Shown: piece after piece, positions 38,701-48,088 of the stretch
Layout of the letters: each line of letters begins with the position of its first letter
Position numbering within the stretch: position 1 is the first letter of the stretch
Assembly (NCBI RefSeq): GCF_037153985.1
Contig: NZ_JBBAYI010000002.1
Coordinates: 558,001-622,000, forward strand
Origin: Emticicia sp037153985
GTDB lineage: Bacteria; Bacteroidota; Bacteroidia; Cytophagales; Spirosomataceae
Reading direction: 5' to 3'
DNA length: 64,000 nucleotides
The notes under the pieces: model-generated
What the model was told of the DNA's origin: nothing
Seen by the model: the letters and a program-made list of their open reading frames with translations, nothing else
Database searches by the model: none
Made by a program: the position numbers and the translations under genes

Positions 38701-39042
38701 GTTGTCGTCTTCGCCTATAATAAACTTATTATCGTTGGTTTTAAACTGGCGCGCGTGCGTATAAGGCACAATAACTGCGGAGTTATTAATATCCCGTGGC
38801 TGAATGTGTAAGCCCAATGCCCCCATGGAGCTAATGCCACAACCATCATGAATGATTAGCCCCAGAGGTGAGTTCACCTTTTCGAGTGTCATTCCGCAAA
38901 CAATGCCTATCCCGATGAGTTTGTTTCGGGTGTGTAGCTCTTGTTGCAACAAATATCCAACAGCACTATTGAGGGCATCTGCTGTCAGCACCTGATTGGG
39001 CTGAAACGCCGGGTATTTACTTATCGCCTTCTGGGGTTTCAT
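35731..39042 (-). CDS. Unknown 1103-aa eCIS component at the fibre position
   Basis: A large soluble protein without signal peptide. The N-terminus (FQPNQVLTADALNSAVGYLL then RNKLIGIGIVCGM) resembles a family I remember only from Bacteroidota injection-system loci. The middle part (residues about 400-700) is helical and charged; a Cys-rich patch follows near 755 (CECGCIEETCANKK), suggesting metal binding. The last 80 residues form a carboxypeptidase-regulatory-like beta domain (FFKGVLVDNAGVPIAKARVF, then NDKGEYEIPSDKAGELL). In the Afp order (11, 12, 13, 14, 15) it occupies the Afp13 slot, where the receptor-binding fibre is encoded, but it lacks a recognisable fibre repeat. A surface or baseplate decoration role is inference. 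Confidence 0.8.
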   Translation of the reverse strand: MKPQKAISKYPAFQPNQVLTADALNSAVGYLLQQELHTRNKLIGIGIVCGMTLEKVNSPLGLIIHDGCGISSMGALGLHIQPRDINNSAVIVPYTHARQFKTNDNKFIIGEDDNEFKGLANLGNDAQKAQIRELVTTSEFTANQGTKGGAALTAADLADNVVILYFDDFLAKTGGCLNENCDEKGMVHELALKPLLVPKAVMDAYLADGATQKSADRLRYAEFQNDKYNLNYIRANQLSFNEAGRVQLKNVKTVADLQLLFEDAIKGKSATDTSLTQIGQAIYKLRNEFSWLFDNQLRLPVSSYFSDATGNIFANNILNAIAAGANRAQIQYAYDFVRDVVEAHNDLYEKICDLLAICCPDEWMFPTHLMLGLVESPAAIKQFDATKITNPTSKYRHGFSPAFTDMLQRDLREEIYFKIERLNILLNSFDLNAIKNKVSPRILPSFDYDKHLSDRVIPAYYSNPTMSGLKLYWNFENTRRNKSSRSLFYDMFANDTEPFRFDWVRNDFFRIEGHIGKPFAATNALIDSIRKNNNLPFELKTVALNAGSNSSDCAMPDLQEEYDFQRRRLLAILKRFIKKLGELKQENEENIDNLAPDDKLREQKLKSFGLLKKLLDELTKLLNKIIELLKEPCVSNFNYIDVKKIYEQIWFLIIDYAYKQDEITTQDKAESKEAVNMAITAANLFLFAPLYKIYIALQHRKALMQGNSVDSLEQLATKFSGLEHLAGVRRGQTFVVVHDGTNIVADFNLPYHVPCECGCIEETCANKKMSFANPVATPMILFVNIPEIRKSGKTYHSISFFEEDLLMGDDKIKDFRFDKSDPKLASVTNKLLVKKTDTEFEIAYVPDFDKDPNGWYQIKYIIETQTGQVAEGILFLGIVGGRAAFDVKNLVITATIGQTAFTPVTPLTKAQFTAPPVMEFKSGGKISKQTIGGVANVSVLETSAGHALMISRDAQNYPQFQVLKLNQKPSVEDFAFEVTYNGQTIAATGTLNVTPVTAGPPSSGFFKGVLVDNAGVPIAKARVFNTVKNIEVFTNDKGEYEIPSDKAGELLLVQKDGFDELKVQVGTESKLTLNKNLAKTGLLDNISNKNLINIIGAKNLRIK

Positions 39043-39068
39043 TGCTTTTTTAATTATTTATAATGAAA

Positions 39069-42000
39069 TCAACTTTCTTCAAAACTCCCTAGGGAAGTCT
39101 GACCTAAAATCACCGAATTTCTATCGCCCGAATTTGAACAGGAATGCAGAAACCCGACCGGATAGATATTGGTAAGTTTATTGAGTTTTTGTATCAATGT
39201 TGTTAGTTTTTTATCCAGCATATTGAAATCAGGGAGTAATTTCTGATTCAAATCAAACCATTGCTGATAGGCATTTTCGAGGTCATACATTTGTTTCATG
39301 CTTATCCAGCAAAATTTTGGCAGAATATGCGCGGGGGTTTCCTGATGAATAAGGTTTTCGGCAAACTTTCTGAAATTCATGTTTCTGAAACGGCTACACC
39401 AGTACGGAAGAACCACCGAAATGCGGAACGAATAATAATCGCTGTCGAAACAATCGTTGCAATCAGGGCTTTGATGCGAACAAACAGGATAGTAGCCGTC
39501 TTGCACCAAAGGGTACTCAACCACTTTCTGAACAGGCAATGGCCGAAGCAACAAATGCTCAAAAATGTGCATTCCCTCATTCATGAATTCTTTTTGAATA
39601 TCAGCCAGAATTTTACCTCTTTCAGTTTCGGCAGCGGCTGTATCTGCAAAAGGGGTGGTTTTGGCTAGTAGATTAGCTTCGTTATCGATAATCGTGATTT
39701 CAAAAGTTAAAGAAATACGGATGAATGCTCTGTCAGTGTCGGGTTGGTAGAGGTCTATGAGCATCACCATGTTTTCGAATGCCTCCCAAGCCTTGTCTTT
39801 GCTGAGATAATCTTTTTTTTCAGATACCAATGGCTGGCTCATGGTGGCTCCCTGATAACTGTATTGCCACTTACCCGGCGATGCCTCATTGACCGTAAGG
39901 TTAGCAGGGTTAAAGAATCTGATATTTTTTGATTCATCAAAACCCAATAGCTTAGATGCCCTCAACTGCAAACCTGCCACATTACTGGTATTGTATGCGG
40001 GTAGTTTATCTGCCGGCAGGTCTGAATTTGCTTTGTATTGAATAGCCTTGCCCCTGTCTCGGCTTATTGTGTCATAAATTTTTAGAAACGCTTGTTTATC
40101 GTTTAGCAGTGTCTGCGCTGTTGGTTTTTTGTCTTTTTCCGACATATTGCCTGTTAACTGATACATTACGAAGGCATACTCCGAAAACTGTTCAGCAAAA
40201 CGTGCCAGCAGGTGGTCGAGAAAACGATTTTTACGTTCAAGTGCTAATTCGGGCGTTTCTATGATTTTATCGAACTTGGCATCATACTCGGCTTTATTGA
40301 GCAGGTCAAGTGTATTCGGAAAATTGGGGTTAGCCACATCTGCCTCGTATACCTTCTGTGCAAAATATGACTGGTTTTTGGCAGGATTGACTGAAAACAA
40401 TTCTTTTACATTTGCTAACTGCGAAAGATAATTTGCCAGAAGCTGGTCGAAGAACAACAAATAAGCCTTAAATTGTTTTGCCTGTGCTTTTCGTAAGGGT
40501 GTTTCTGAGTCTGCCAGCGCATCACGGCCTATGCCGTAAACCGAAGGAAAATCGTTCTGGATTGAATAATAATCTTCCAGAGTCAGGTATCTGCCTTTAG
40601 GAATCTTCATGTCGATTATTTCATCGCCAAAACGATTCTTTTTATTTAGCATCTTCAAGTCATCATAAATCTGCTGTGCTACCTGTTTATCAGCAAAAAG
40701 AGGCAGGTTATCACGATAGAAAAGAATTTTTGAGCGTAAGCGGTCTAAATTAAGATGAAAACTACCCGATAGTTTTAAAACCCATTTACCGTTTTCGCCG
40801 ATAGTTTCAATGGCATTCCCGTTAAGATAATTGGTTATTTGCAGCTTTGTAACAGCCTTTACACCGCTTATGCCCATAATGATTCTGTAAATATCCGAAA
40901 GCCTGACCTCGGTTTTCAGGTCAGATGCCAGTAGTTCCGAATCCTTAATGAAGCCATTCTTCATGTTCATGCTACCGTTGTTAAGCTCGTAGCTTTTGCC
41001 TTCAAAAATATCTTCCGTCGAAAGCCCCTGCTCGTACATTTCCCTGAGCGAATAAAACCTTACGGGAGGCGATAAAAAAGTGTCAATTTCATAAAGTATT
41101 TTCCCTCTGATTTCTTCCAGGTCAACCCCCGCTTCAACATCAATGTCTGCACACACGGCCAACTGCTGGGTTTGTACCAGACTGATGCTGTAAACGTCTT
41201 CGCAGAGGTTACGATACTGCTGCATTGTTTTATAGGCTTTGTCAATCAGGCTAAGCGATTTGATTACTTTCTGACGGTAAGTCTCAAAAACATTCAATTT
41301 GTATGTTTCTTTGGTAGCTGCATTCCCTTTTAAGTCATTAATTACTTTATCACGGATGTCTGCCAGAGTTACGGCTGAACTCATCAGTTGAAAATATAAT
41401 TTACAACCTGCTATTGTAATGTTTGATGCATTGGCTGTGAATGTGATGTCGAAAGTATTGTCTACAATTGAGTTAATTGTGAAATCATCAATCTGGGTTA
41501 TATGCTGCAACTGCGTTATTTTTTCTGCCTGAACTTCAGGATAAGTTTTCTTGATTTCTAACGGAAAAATAAACTTTACAATAGCCAGACGCGCCTGCGA
41601 TAGCGTGTCTCTTACCTCGAAGTCTACTTCGGTAAGGTTTAAATCACCTAAAATACTGTCTTCTTCCAGTTGAAGCCTGATTTCGTATAAGCCGTTAATT
41701 TTTCGGCCTTCGTCGGTAGCCAGAGGTGCTATGGGGTTAATAGTGGCTTTATTAAGGGCGGGTTCGCACCTTGCGGTAAAATAATTGCCTTCATATTTTT
41801 TTAACCATGCGTTTTCGATACCGTTGATACCAATGAGCCATTTACGGTAATCGTCAAACGAAACCGGATTACAGGCAAAAATCTCCTGTGCTTTAAAAAA
41901 ATCTACGTTTGTCTCACTGGCAGGGCGTGTCAGTATATCTTTAATATCAAAACCCGTGCGATACCCCAAGTCAGTAAGGGCATAGCTCAGTACTTCCAGC

Positions 42001-42158
42001 GTATTAATACCGGGGTCATGTATGTTGTAGTCTGTCCAAATCTTGCTCGAAAACTTCTCGATGTATTTTAAGCCCAGTTTTCTCAAGAACTCAAAGTTCT
42101 GGCTATCGGGCAAAATACGATTACGGACGATATATGTTTTTTCAGTTAACGACATCAA
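39069..42158 (-). CDS. Baseplate wedge protein, Afp12-like
   Basis: A 1029-aa protein. The N-terminal signature IWTDYNIHDPGINTLEVLSY followed by ALTDLGYR is typical of the giant Afp12/Pvc12-type wedge subunits of Bacteroidota injection systems. The C-terminal half has MHIFEHLLLRPLP and a Cys/His-rich stretch near residue 885 (PVCSHQSPDCNDCFDSDYY), then SFRISVVLPYWCSRF, which is common to the family. It should build the baseplate together with the Afp11-like protein; the two genes overlap by 17 bases, implying coupled translation. Its precise placement in the wedge is inferred from homology and gene order. Confidence 0.87.
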   Translation of the reverse strand: MMSLTEKTYIVRNRILPDSQNFEFLRKLGLKYIEKFSSKIWTDYNIHDPGINTLEVLSYALTDLGYRTGFDIKDILTRPASETNVDFFKAQEIFACNPVSFDDYRKWLIGINGIENAWLKKYEGNYFTARCEPALNKATINPIAPLATDEGRKINGLYEIRLQLEEDSILGDLNLTEVDFEVRDTLSQARLAIVKFIFPLEIKKTYPEVQAEKITQLQHITQIDDFTINSIVDNTFDITFTANASNITIAGCKLYFQLMSSAVTLADIRDKVINDLKGNAATKETYKLNVFETYRQKVIKSLSLIDKAYKTMQQYRNLCEDVYSISLVQTQQLAVCADIDVEAGVDLEEIRGKILYEIDTFLSPPVRFYSLREMYEQGLSTEDIFEGKSYELNNGSMNMKNGFIKDSELLASDLKTEVRLSDIYRIIMGISGVKAVTKLQITNYLNGNAIETIGENGKWVLKLSGSFHLNLDRLRSKILFYRDNLPLFADKQVAQQIYDDLKMLNKKNRFGDEIIDMKIPKGRYLTLEDYYSIQNDFPSVYGIGRDALADSETPLRKAQAKQFKAYLLFFDQLLANYLSQLANVKELFSVNPAKNQSYFAQKVYEADVANPNFPNTLDLLNKAEYDAKFDKIIETPELALERKNRFLDHLLARFAEQFSEYAFVMYQLTGNMSEKDKKPTAQTLLNDKQAFLKIYDTISRDRGKAIQYKANSDLPADKLPAYNTSNVAGLQLRASKLLGFDESKNIRFFNPANLTVNEASPGKWQYSYQGATMSQPLVSEKKDYLSKDKAWEAFENMVMLIDLYQPDTDRAFIRISLTFEITIIDNEANLLAKTTPFADTAAAETERGKILADIQKEFMNEGMHIFEHLLLRPLPVQKVVEYPLVQDGYYPVCSHQSPDCNDCFDSDYYSFRISVVLPYWCSRFRNMNFRKFAENLIHQETPAHILPKFCWISMKQMYDLENAYQQWFDLNQKLLPDFNMLDKKLTTLIQKLNKLTNIYPVGFLHSCSNSGDRNSVILGQTSLGSFEES

Positions 42159-45100
42159 TGTTATGGTTTTCGGCTGTTGTTAAAATGGAGCGTGAACTCT
42201 TGGTAATGGCTTCATCAGGATTAGCTGCATTTAATAGGTCTCCGTTTTCTGAGAGTAATGCTATGCCAAAATCAGTAATGTAATCAACATAATTAAGGTT
42301 TTCGATAAAATTCAGAATGACCGATTTATGGAGCGTTCCGCCAAAATTCATGGTTCTGTTTTTTTCGGAGGTCCACGGAGCCAGATACTCGTTCAGGTCT
42401 TTTAAAAGCTGGTTTATATAAAACTTGGTATCCAGACAATCCATAAATTTCACTTTACCGCTTACTTTAATGCGTTCGTAGCATGGGTTCTCGACCAGTA
42501 AATCGGCAAACCCGCAATTCATTGCCGTTTTTACAGGCTGGCATGGCTTGGTAGCCATGCCCTGAATATATTGTTTAATAGTAGCCAATGTGTTTTTGCT
42601 GACTTTTGGCATAAATGCGTTTCCGCCCGTGCGGGTACGGATGTCAGGAATCACCACCAGCATAACCGAACCAGCCAGACTTTCACTATATTTTTTTACA
42701 GGCTGAAGTGTAATCGGGTCAATTTTTTCTTTGTATCCGGTATGATTCAGACATTTCACTTTATGTATGAGCGGAAAACGCTGCAAGATTAAATGCTCGT
42801 AGTCCCAGATGGTGATGGCTCTGTTTTTATGGCGTAGGCGTTCGCTGATTCGGGTATGAAAAACAGTGTTGTCTTCAATCATTCTGCCACCAAAAGAAGC
42901 AAAAGGCTGTGAAACAGATTTTATTGAAGAGTCAGAATTAATCAGTTTTGAAATAACACCGCCAGCAAGAGGCCGAGTAAGATGATTGGGCGAATTTTGC
43001 TGATTCTGAAAGGTAGCTCGCACAGCCTGCGTTTTTACCAGCAGTAATCTGGGCTGAGCCAGCGAATTGTCTTTAACAGAAGCCCTCAGCCAGTATTTTT
43101 TTGACGCAAACAATGGGCTTGTTCTGGAGGCATCGGCAGGTAGATTTATTTTTACAATACCCGATTGAAGCAAAGATTGCGTTGAATCTCCGATAAGGTA
43201 TGTATTGAGGTTCTTCCAGCCTGTGTTACTGAGGTAACTCCAGCGTAAATCAGCAGGGTCTTTTTCAATATTTTCTGTACCTTCGGCTACCTGAAAAAAC
43301 AAGGTCAGGGTTTGTAAAACATCAATATCTGTAATACCGAGGTAAAGAGCCGACTCAAATGGCTCATTGGTTTCGGCTTTGGACTGATGTTCATATTGCA
43401 CCAGCATTTTAGCTCCGGCTTGCTGTTGCTCGTCGAACCCAAACGGATGAATCACATAAAACTGCCCTTTAAGCAATTGTTCGTCTTTGCCTAGTTTTAT
43501 TTCTTCATAAGCGTCATAATCAAGTGTAAGAGCTTTTAATGTGGGGGTATGTGGCGGATTGGGCAAGGAGTATTTGGCGGAGTCAGACGCTAGCTTAACG
43601 GCCTGTTGCGCCATTATAATGGGATACACCTCATGCCCAAAACCCTTATCGGGGTTAATTAATTCAAATTTAGCAAACCCTTTTTCTGTATCGGCACTAA
43701 GTGGCTGAGCTGTTTGGGTATTGTGGGGTGTTTTCCAAACCAGTTTTCCGTTGAGCCACACAACATCCCAACTGGCATATTCGCCAAACTGAAAACTAAC
43801 CTGATTAGCACCGGGGGTATCGGCGGAGTCTATTTTACCATCAACAATAGTAATGTTACTGTCGGTCGGAAATAGCAACGCTTTACCTGCATTTTTCCAG
43901 TTTTTTTTATCTAAAAAAGAGACCTCAACTTGAAAATCGCTTAAATCTTTTAATTCTAAATAATTGACATTTGCCGAAGCTGAATTGTTCTGATATTCGT
44001 AATGTGCTACCAGATTTGTTGGTAAACCTAGCCATTGCAGTTTAAAGACTAGTTTTTTGAGGTTCTTTCTGAATACTTCCTGATTTCCTACATAAAAAGT
44101 TGAACCCTTTTTAGGCACTGCACCAAATGGCATAAATGGTTTGGTGTTATCCATATTACCCAAGTCGTTTTGAAGCGACAGGTTCTTCACGTCTTCTACC
44201 GAAGCATATATATCGATTTGTGTCAGGCTCAGGTTCCTGAACTTATCATAGGTGCCGTCAATATCCTGTTTCAGCATAAACCGGATAACCGGATATTGTG
44301 TAGCAAAGCCCCCTTCCATTGTTTTGGAATCGTACGGAATAATGGACGGAAACTCAGGAATGATTTTAAATTTGAGAATAAAACTGCTACTGCTTGAGCT
44401 AAAGGTATCTGCGGCATCGGCCAGAGGAGCCTCAGCCCACCCTTTTGAGGTACTAAGATAAACCTGAAAGTATTTTTTAAATTCGGCTAAATTATTACAG
44501 CTTGCAGGCATTCCGGTGGCTGTAAAATTGAGCGTAAGGGTGCGAGTACCCTCTTGCAAGAGCAACACGGGCGAGGCCACAGCAAAGCCAATGGCAGCCG
44601 TGTTTTTCTTGTTTTTATCCAGCTTTTCATCTAAGCCAAAACCTGCCCATGAAGGTTCGGCAGGAGTTAAATCTTTGCCCAGCCCATCTGCCGAATTCGC
44701 TACGGGCAAGGCATATATTTTTTTATTTGCTTCAACAAAAACTGTTTTTATTTCGTCAACCTTAGCCTGATTCAGAATTAAATCTTCGTTGGTTGTATAA
44801 ACCAAATCTTTACCGATGTCGTCTTTACCTGCTTTAAGAGGAGTTTTGGCTGCTATTTTATAACCGTTTACGTTGGCCGTTGGCTCAAACAAAACGTGTA
44901 CTTGGTCGGGAGAGCCAGCAATCTGGTTAAGTTGAAGAGCCTCTTTCAGATAAAAATCAAAATGCTTACCTGTAAACTGATTAATTTCATTCTGATAAAT
45001 TCTAAATAATTCAAGAAAGGTCAAAATCAAGCCATGATGCCCCTGATGGGCCGAGTTTTCGGTAAGTTGTTTTTTAAACGATGCTTTTGTTTTTTCAATA

Positions 45101-45867
45101 ATACGGTTGTAGGTATCAAAAATTCTGCGAAAAAGCTGTTTTATTGATACCACCGAGTAATCGAGCTGGTCGAATTTATTGGTCAATAAAGGAATACCAA
45201 AAAACTTTTGATTAAAACCATCTGCCATTTTACCCAACATTACTTCACTGAAAGTAGCGTTAATTAGGGCATCACTTGAAAGAACAGGTGCTGCAAAACG
45301 AAACTTGTAACTATAATCATTATTTTCAATGCCCAGATTACTGTTGGCAACAAAAATGTTATTGGGGGCATTGGTACCAAACCTGAAGGCTTCTACCAGT
45401 AAATTAAATTCAGTTGCCAGATATTTGTCAATTTCAAAATATATTTCATTTTTGAATGAGTCTCTTTCCGGCATTGCTTTATACAAGTGGTTGATGTCGT
45501 CAAGAACCGAATACAGGAGGTCGTAAAGGGCTGCATAAAACTCCTTACGTTTGTCAGCTTTGCTACTTTTTTCGTATCCTTGTATTAACTCCGAAAATGT
45601 CTTGCTAATAGCATTCAGATTCGTTAAGGATATTTCGGCCAGTAAGTAAACAGTGTCCGAAGCCAGTATTTTTGAGAAATCGCCCTCTACTACATCAAGT
45701 TCGTTGTAGTACTTTACTAAGGGGGCATATTGTTTTAAAAAAACCAGTAAATCTTCGGTCGAACGCTCATCTACCTGCACATAAGAAGGCGAAAGCGTCG
45801 TTTTTTGCCGCTGTTCCTGCGTTTGCCCTGAATGAATTAAAGGATTTTTTTTAAAACAAGGGTTCAT
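42142..45867 (-). CDS. Baseplate J/gp6-like wedge protein, Afp11-like
   Basis: A 1241-aa baseplate protein. The central part has a J-like domain with the hallmark stretch ISERLRHKNRAITIWDYEHL followed by ILQRFPLIHKVKCLNHT, and then VMLVVIPDIRTR and PKVSKNTLATIKQYI. The N-terminal third is helical and includes FDFYLKEALQLNQIAGSPDQ followed by a VHVLFEP strand, typical of Afp11/gp6-like wedge subunits. The protein is longer than phage J, with large beta insertions in residues 350-900 that may form an outer shell. It is read directly before the Afp12-like gene with overlapping ends and after gp25. Confidence 0.9.
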   Translation of the reverse strand: MNPCFKKNPLIHSGQTQEQRQKTTLSPSYVQVDERSTEDLLVFLKQYAPLVKYYNELDVVEGDFSKILASDTVYLLAEISLTNLNAISKTFSELIQGYEKSSKADKRKEFYAALYDLLYSVLDDINHLYKAMPERDSFKNEIYFEIDKYLATEFNLLVEAFRFGTNAPNNIFVANSNLGIENNDYSYKFRFAAPVLSSDALINATFSEVMLGKMADGFNQKFFGIPLLTNKFDQLDYSVVSIKQLFRRIFDTYNRIIEKTKASFKKQLTENSAHQGHHGLILTFLELFRIYQNEINQFTGKHFDFYLKEALQLNQIAGSPDQVHVLFEPTANVNGYKIAAKTPLKAGKDDIGKDLVYTTNEDLILNQAKVDEIKTVFVEANKKIYALPVANSADGLGKDLTPAEPSWAGFGLDEKLDKNKKNTAAIGFAVASPVLLLQEGTRTLTLNFTATGMPASCNNLAEFKKYFQVYLSTSKGWAEAPLADAADTFSSSSSSFILKFKIIPEFPSIIPYDSKTMEGGFATQYPVIRFMLKQDIDGTYDKFRNLSLTQIDIYASVEDVKNLSLQNDLGNMDNTKPFMPFGAVPKKGSTFYVGNQEVFRKNLKKLVFKLQWLGLPTNLVAHYEYQNNSASANVNYLELKDLSDFQVEVSFLDKKNWKNAGKALLFPTDSNITIVDGKIDSADTPGANQVSFQFGEYASWDVVWLNGKLVWKTPHNTQTAQPLSADTEKGFAKFELINPDKGFGHEVYPIIMAQQAVKLASDSAKYSLPNPPHTPTLKALTLDYDAYEEIKLGKDEQLLKGQFYVIHPFGFDEQQQAGAKMLVQYEHQSKAETNEPFESALYLGITDIDVLQTLTLFFQVAEGTENIEKDPADLRWSYLSNTGWKNLNTYLIGDSTQSLLQSGIVKINLPADASRTSPLFASKKYWLRASVKDNSLAQPRLLLVKTQAVRATFQNQQNSPNHLTRPLAGGVISKLINSDSSIKSVSQPFASFGGRMIEDNTVFHTRISERLRHKNRAITIWDYEHLILQRFPLIHKVKCLNHTGYKEKIDPITLQPVKKYSESLAGSVMLVVIPDIRTRTGGNAFMPKVSKNTLATIKQYIQGMATKPCQPVKTAMNCGFADLLVENPCYERIKVSGKVKFMDCLDTKFYINQLLKDLNEYLAPWTSEKNRTMNFGGTLHKSVILNFIENLNYVDYITDFGIALLSENGDLLNAANPDEAITKSSRSILTTAENHNIDVVN

Positions 45868-45916
45868 ATCAAATTGTAAGGCTAATTTCTATGGACTACT
45901 TATGCTTTTGTGACTG

Positions 45917-46321
45917 TTAAATCTCAGTACCTTCTACGATATAGAAAGGATAAACGTAGTTGGCTCTTGAGTTGGTCGAATCAATGAGGTAATCAATCAG
46001 AATCTCCATACGGCCTTCTGGCTGCACAAAGTTCACGGTGAGTTTTTCGAGCGAAATTCTCGGTTCAAAATAAATAATGGCATCGCCTACTATTTTTTTA
46101 ATATAGGCTTCCATTGTTACGTTCATGGGGTCAAACAAAAACGATTTCAGATTACAGCCATATTGTGGCTGCATGATGCGCTCGCCGATGGTGGTCGAAA
46201 GCAAAATGTGCAAACTGGCGTTAATATCGTCGGCACCGGTAGTCATTACCAAGTCGCCGTTTTTTAAAAACGTAGGCGGGAAACCCCAGCCTGTTCCAAT
46301 AATTACATCTAAATCGTTCAT
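45917..46321 (-). CDS. gp25-like baseplate protein, Afp9-like
   Basis: A 134-aa protein of the GPW/gp25 family: DVIIGTGWGFPPTF at the start, then ILLSTTIGERIMQPQYGCNL followed by KSFLFDP, and ISLEKLTVNF near the end. gp25 homologues initiate sheath assembly at the baseplate by mimicking the sheath handshake strands. It lies between the VgrG-like spike gene and the Afp11-like gene, as in Afp/PVC clusters. Confidence 0.95.
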   Translation of the reverse strand: MNDLDVIIGTGWGFPPTFLKNGDLVMTTGADDINASLHILLSTTIGERIMQPQYGCNLKSFLFDPMNVTMEAYIKKIVGDAIIYFEPRISLEKLTVNFVQPEGRMEILIDYLIDSTNSRANYVYPFYIVEGTEI

Positions 46322-46358
46322 TTTATCTGATTGATGATTTACCTTAATCCTTTCTACT

Positions 46359-48086
46359 TTAATTAATCATTACCATACTTCCTTTCAGCGTTGTATTACC
46401 TCCTGACGAAAACTCTGCCGAACTCCCCCCTTTAGCCGTCAGGCTACTCTGGCCGTTTACTTCAACGGTATTGCCTTTTCCGGTTAAACTGTTTGAGGCT
46501 TCTATGGTAATATCTTTGATACTTTTTATTTTGATTCCGCTATCATCCATCACTATTTCATTTCCGTTCTGGTCTTTGAGCGTAATCCCCTTTTTATCTT
46601 CGCTGAGCTTGACAGAATTGCCCGCTTTGGTTAATATTTCGAGTTCTTTTTTTTCATCATCGAACCAAATCTTTGTTTCTTCTTTGGTAACGAAGCCTCG
46701 CTGGTAATTATCTTTGTCTGGCTTGTGCGGAGGTACATTTTTATTGGAATGCAGCATTCCTAGAATTACAGCTTCGTTGGGGTCGTTGTTGATAAACCCT
46801 AAAATCACCTCATCGTCTTTATAGGGTCTGAAAAAACTCCCTCTTTTATTACCGGCATCTAACATTGATTGCCTTGCCCAGATGCCCTGTGCCTGATTAT
46901 CGGCCACGGGTAGCTTAACCAACACCCTGTTTTTACTTTCAGGGTTATTGCTGTCTTCTTCAATATCAACCACAACACCAATCTGCAAGCCCTGAATGGC
47001 CGAAAAAAGCCCCGATGCAGGCAATGGGTTAATGTCTTTTTCGGCGGCAAACCATTCGGCCGGAAGCCCGAATTGTATATCGGTTGACCAATTGCCCTGA
47101 CTCAACTCGTGCCGGATACCCGACACAAAGGCTTTGCCGTTAAATCTGTTGCTCAGCCCTTCAAACCTGACAATAGCAAAAGGTTTCAGTAAAGCATTTC
47201 CGTTTGCTTTGGCTGTTCCTTGTATTTTAGATAAAGTATTTTTTAATTGCTGGGCATCGGCCCATGCTTGTAACACCTCGCTTTTAAGATTACCCGAATG
47301 CCTGATGGTATCGGTATTTTTTCCGGTTTTGTCGGCAAGAGTAGCCGTTGTAAGGTTTCCGATTTGCACAACCGACGACGGCACCCCAGCTTCTACTTCT
47401 TCCAGTTTCTGGTCTGATTCGTTCCATGATTCGGCCTTTACGGTCTCAAACTGATGGTGTGCATTGAGTTCAGCGTCAAACTCTTTCAGGTTGTCTCCGA
47501 AGGTTAAAGTTAAAGCCGGTTCGGGGCTGAAATCAGGCTTTTTCATTATCACCTTTGCGTCATCTGTTGCAATCAGAAAACCATTAGCTTCGGCCCTGCA
47601 AACCATAAAGTCCCAGTCGGTTATCTGGTACTGGAACAACTCTTTGTGTGTAACGTTGGTAGCCGAAACCTCTTTTTGCAGGTTATACGGGCCAATTATT
47701 TCTTCGATTACGTCGCTGTCTTTTACATCTTTAAAATATTTCGACTGCCGTACTTTTGTCATTTTAACGGCTTCGTCTTTGCACTCTACAAACAGAAGCG
47801 TCGTTTGGGTTTTGGTAAGTTTTACCGAGTGTTTTACTACAATGCCCTTAAAAATTGTCTGGTCGTTGCCTCCATTTCCTGCCAGAATCTCGATTTTACT
47901 ACCCGGCTCGAAATCGGCAGTGTTACTGATTTCGAACTTTGCCTGTGACGACTCACCATCTGCTATCAGTATACGTGCATAGGCCAACTGGTTAATAGTT
48001 TTGTTAACTATTACCGAAAGAATAGGGTGCGAAACCACTTCTCCGTTGGCTTTTACTTTAAATGATGGTGACGACGAATCTGCCAT
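46359..48086 (-). CDS. VgrG/gpV-like central spike, Afp8-like
   Basis: A 575-aa spike protein. Residues about 1-370 are the gp27-like hub (ILIADGESSQAKFEIS, WDFMVCRAEANGFLI). A gp5 OB-fold follows (IGVVVDIEEDSNNPESKNRV, WARQSMLDAGNKRGSFFRPY, NDPNEAVILGMLH). The C-terminus is a beta-helix with repeating strands (ITLKDQNGNEIVMDDSGIKI, then SSLTAKGGSSAEFSSGGNTT). It forms the trimeric needle on which a PAAR tip sits; the probable tip is encoded at 54223 on the other strand. No extra effector domain is fused to the C-terminus. The gap to the LysM gene is two bases. Confidence 0.93.
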   Translation of the reverse strand: MADSSSPSFKVKANGEVVSHPILSVIVNKTINQLAYARILIADGESSQAKFEISNTADFEPGSKIEILAGNGGNDQTIFKGIVVKHSVKLTKTQTTLLFVECKDEAVKMTKVRQSKYFKDVKDSDVIEEIIGPYNLQKEVSATNVTHKELFQYQITDWDFMVCRAEANGFLIATDDAKVIMKKPDFSPEPALTLTFGDNLKEFDAELNAHHQFETVKAESWNESDQKLEEVEAGVPSSVVQIGNLTTATLADKTGKNTDTIRHSGNLKSEVLQAWADAQQLKNTLSKIQGTAKANGNALLKPFAIVRFEGLSNRFNGKAFVSGIRHELSQGNWSTDIQFGLPAEWFAAEKDINPLPASGLFSAIQGLQIGVVVDIEEDSNNPESKNRVLVKLPVADNQAQGIWARQSMLDAGNKRGSFFRPYKDDEVILGFINNDPNEAVILGMLHSNKNVPPHKPDKDNYQRGFVTKEETKIWFDDEKKELEILTKAGNSVKLSEDKKGITLKDQNGNEIVMDDSGIKIKSIKDITIEASNSLTGKGNTVEVNGQSSLTAKGGSSAEFSSGGNTTLKGSMVMIN

Positions 48087-48088
48087 TT

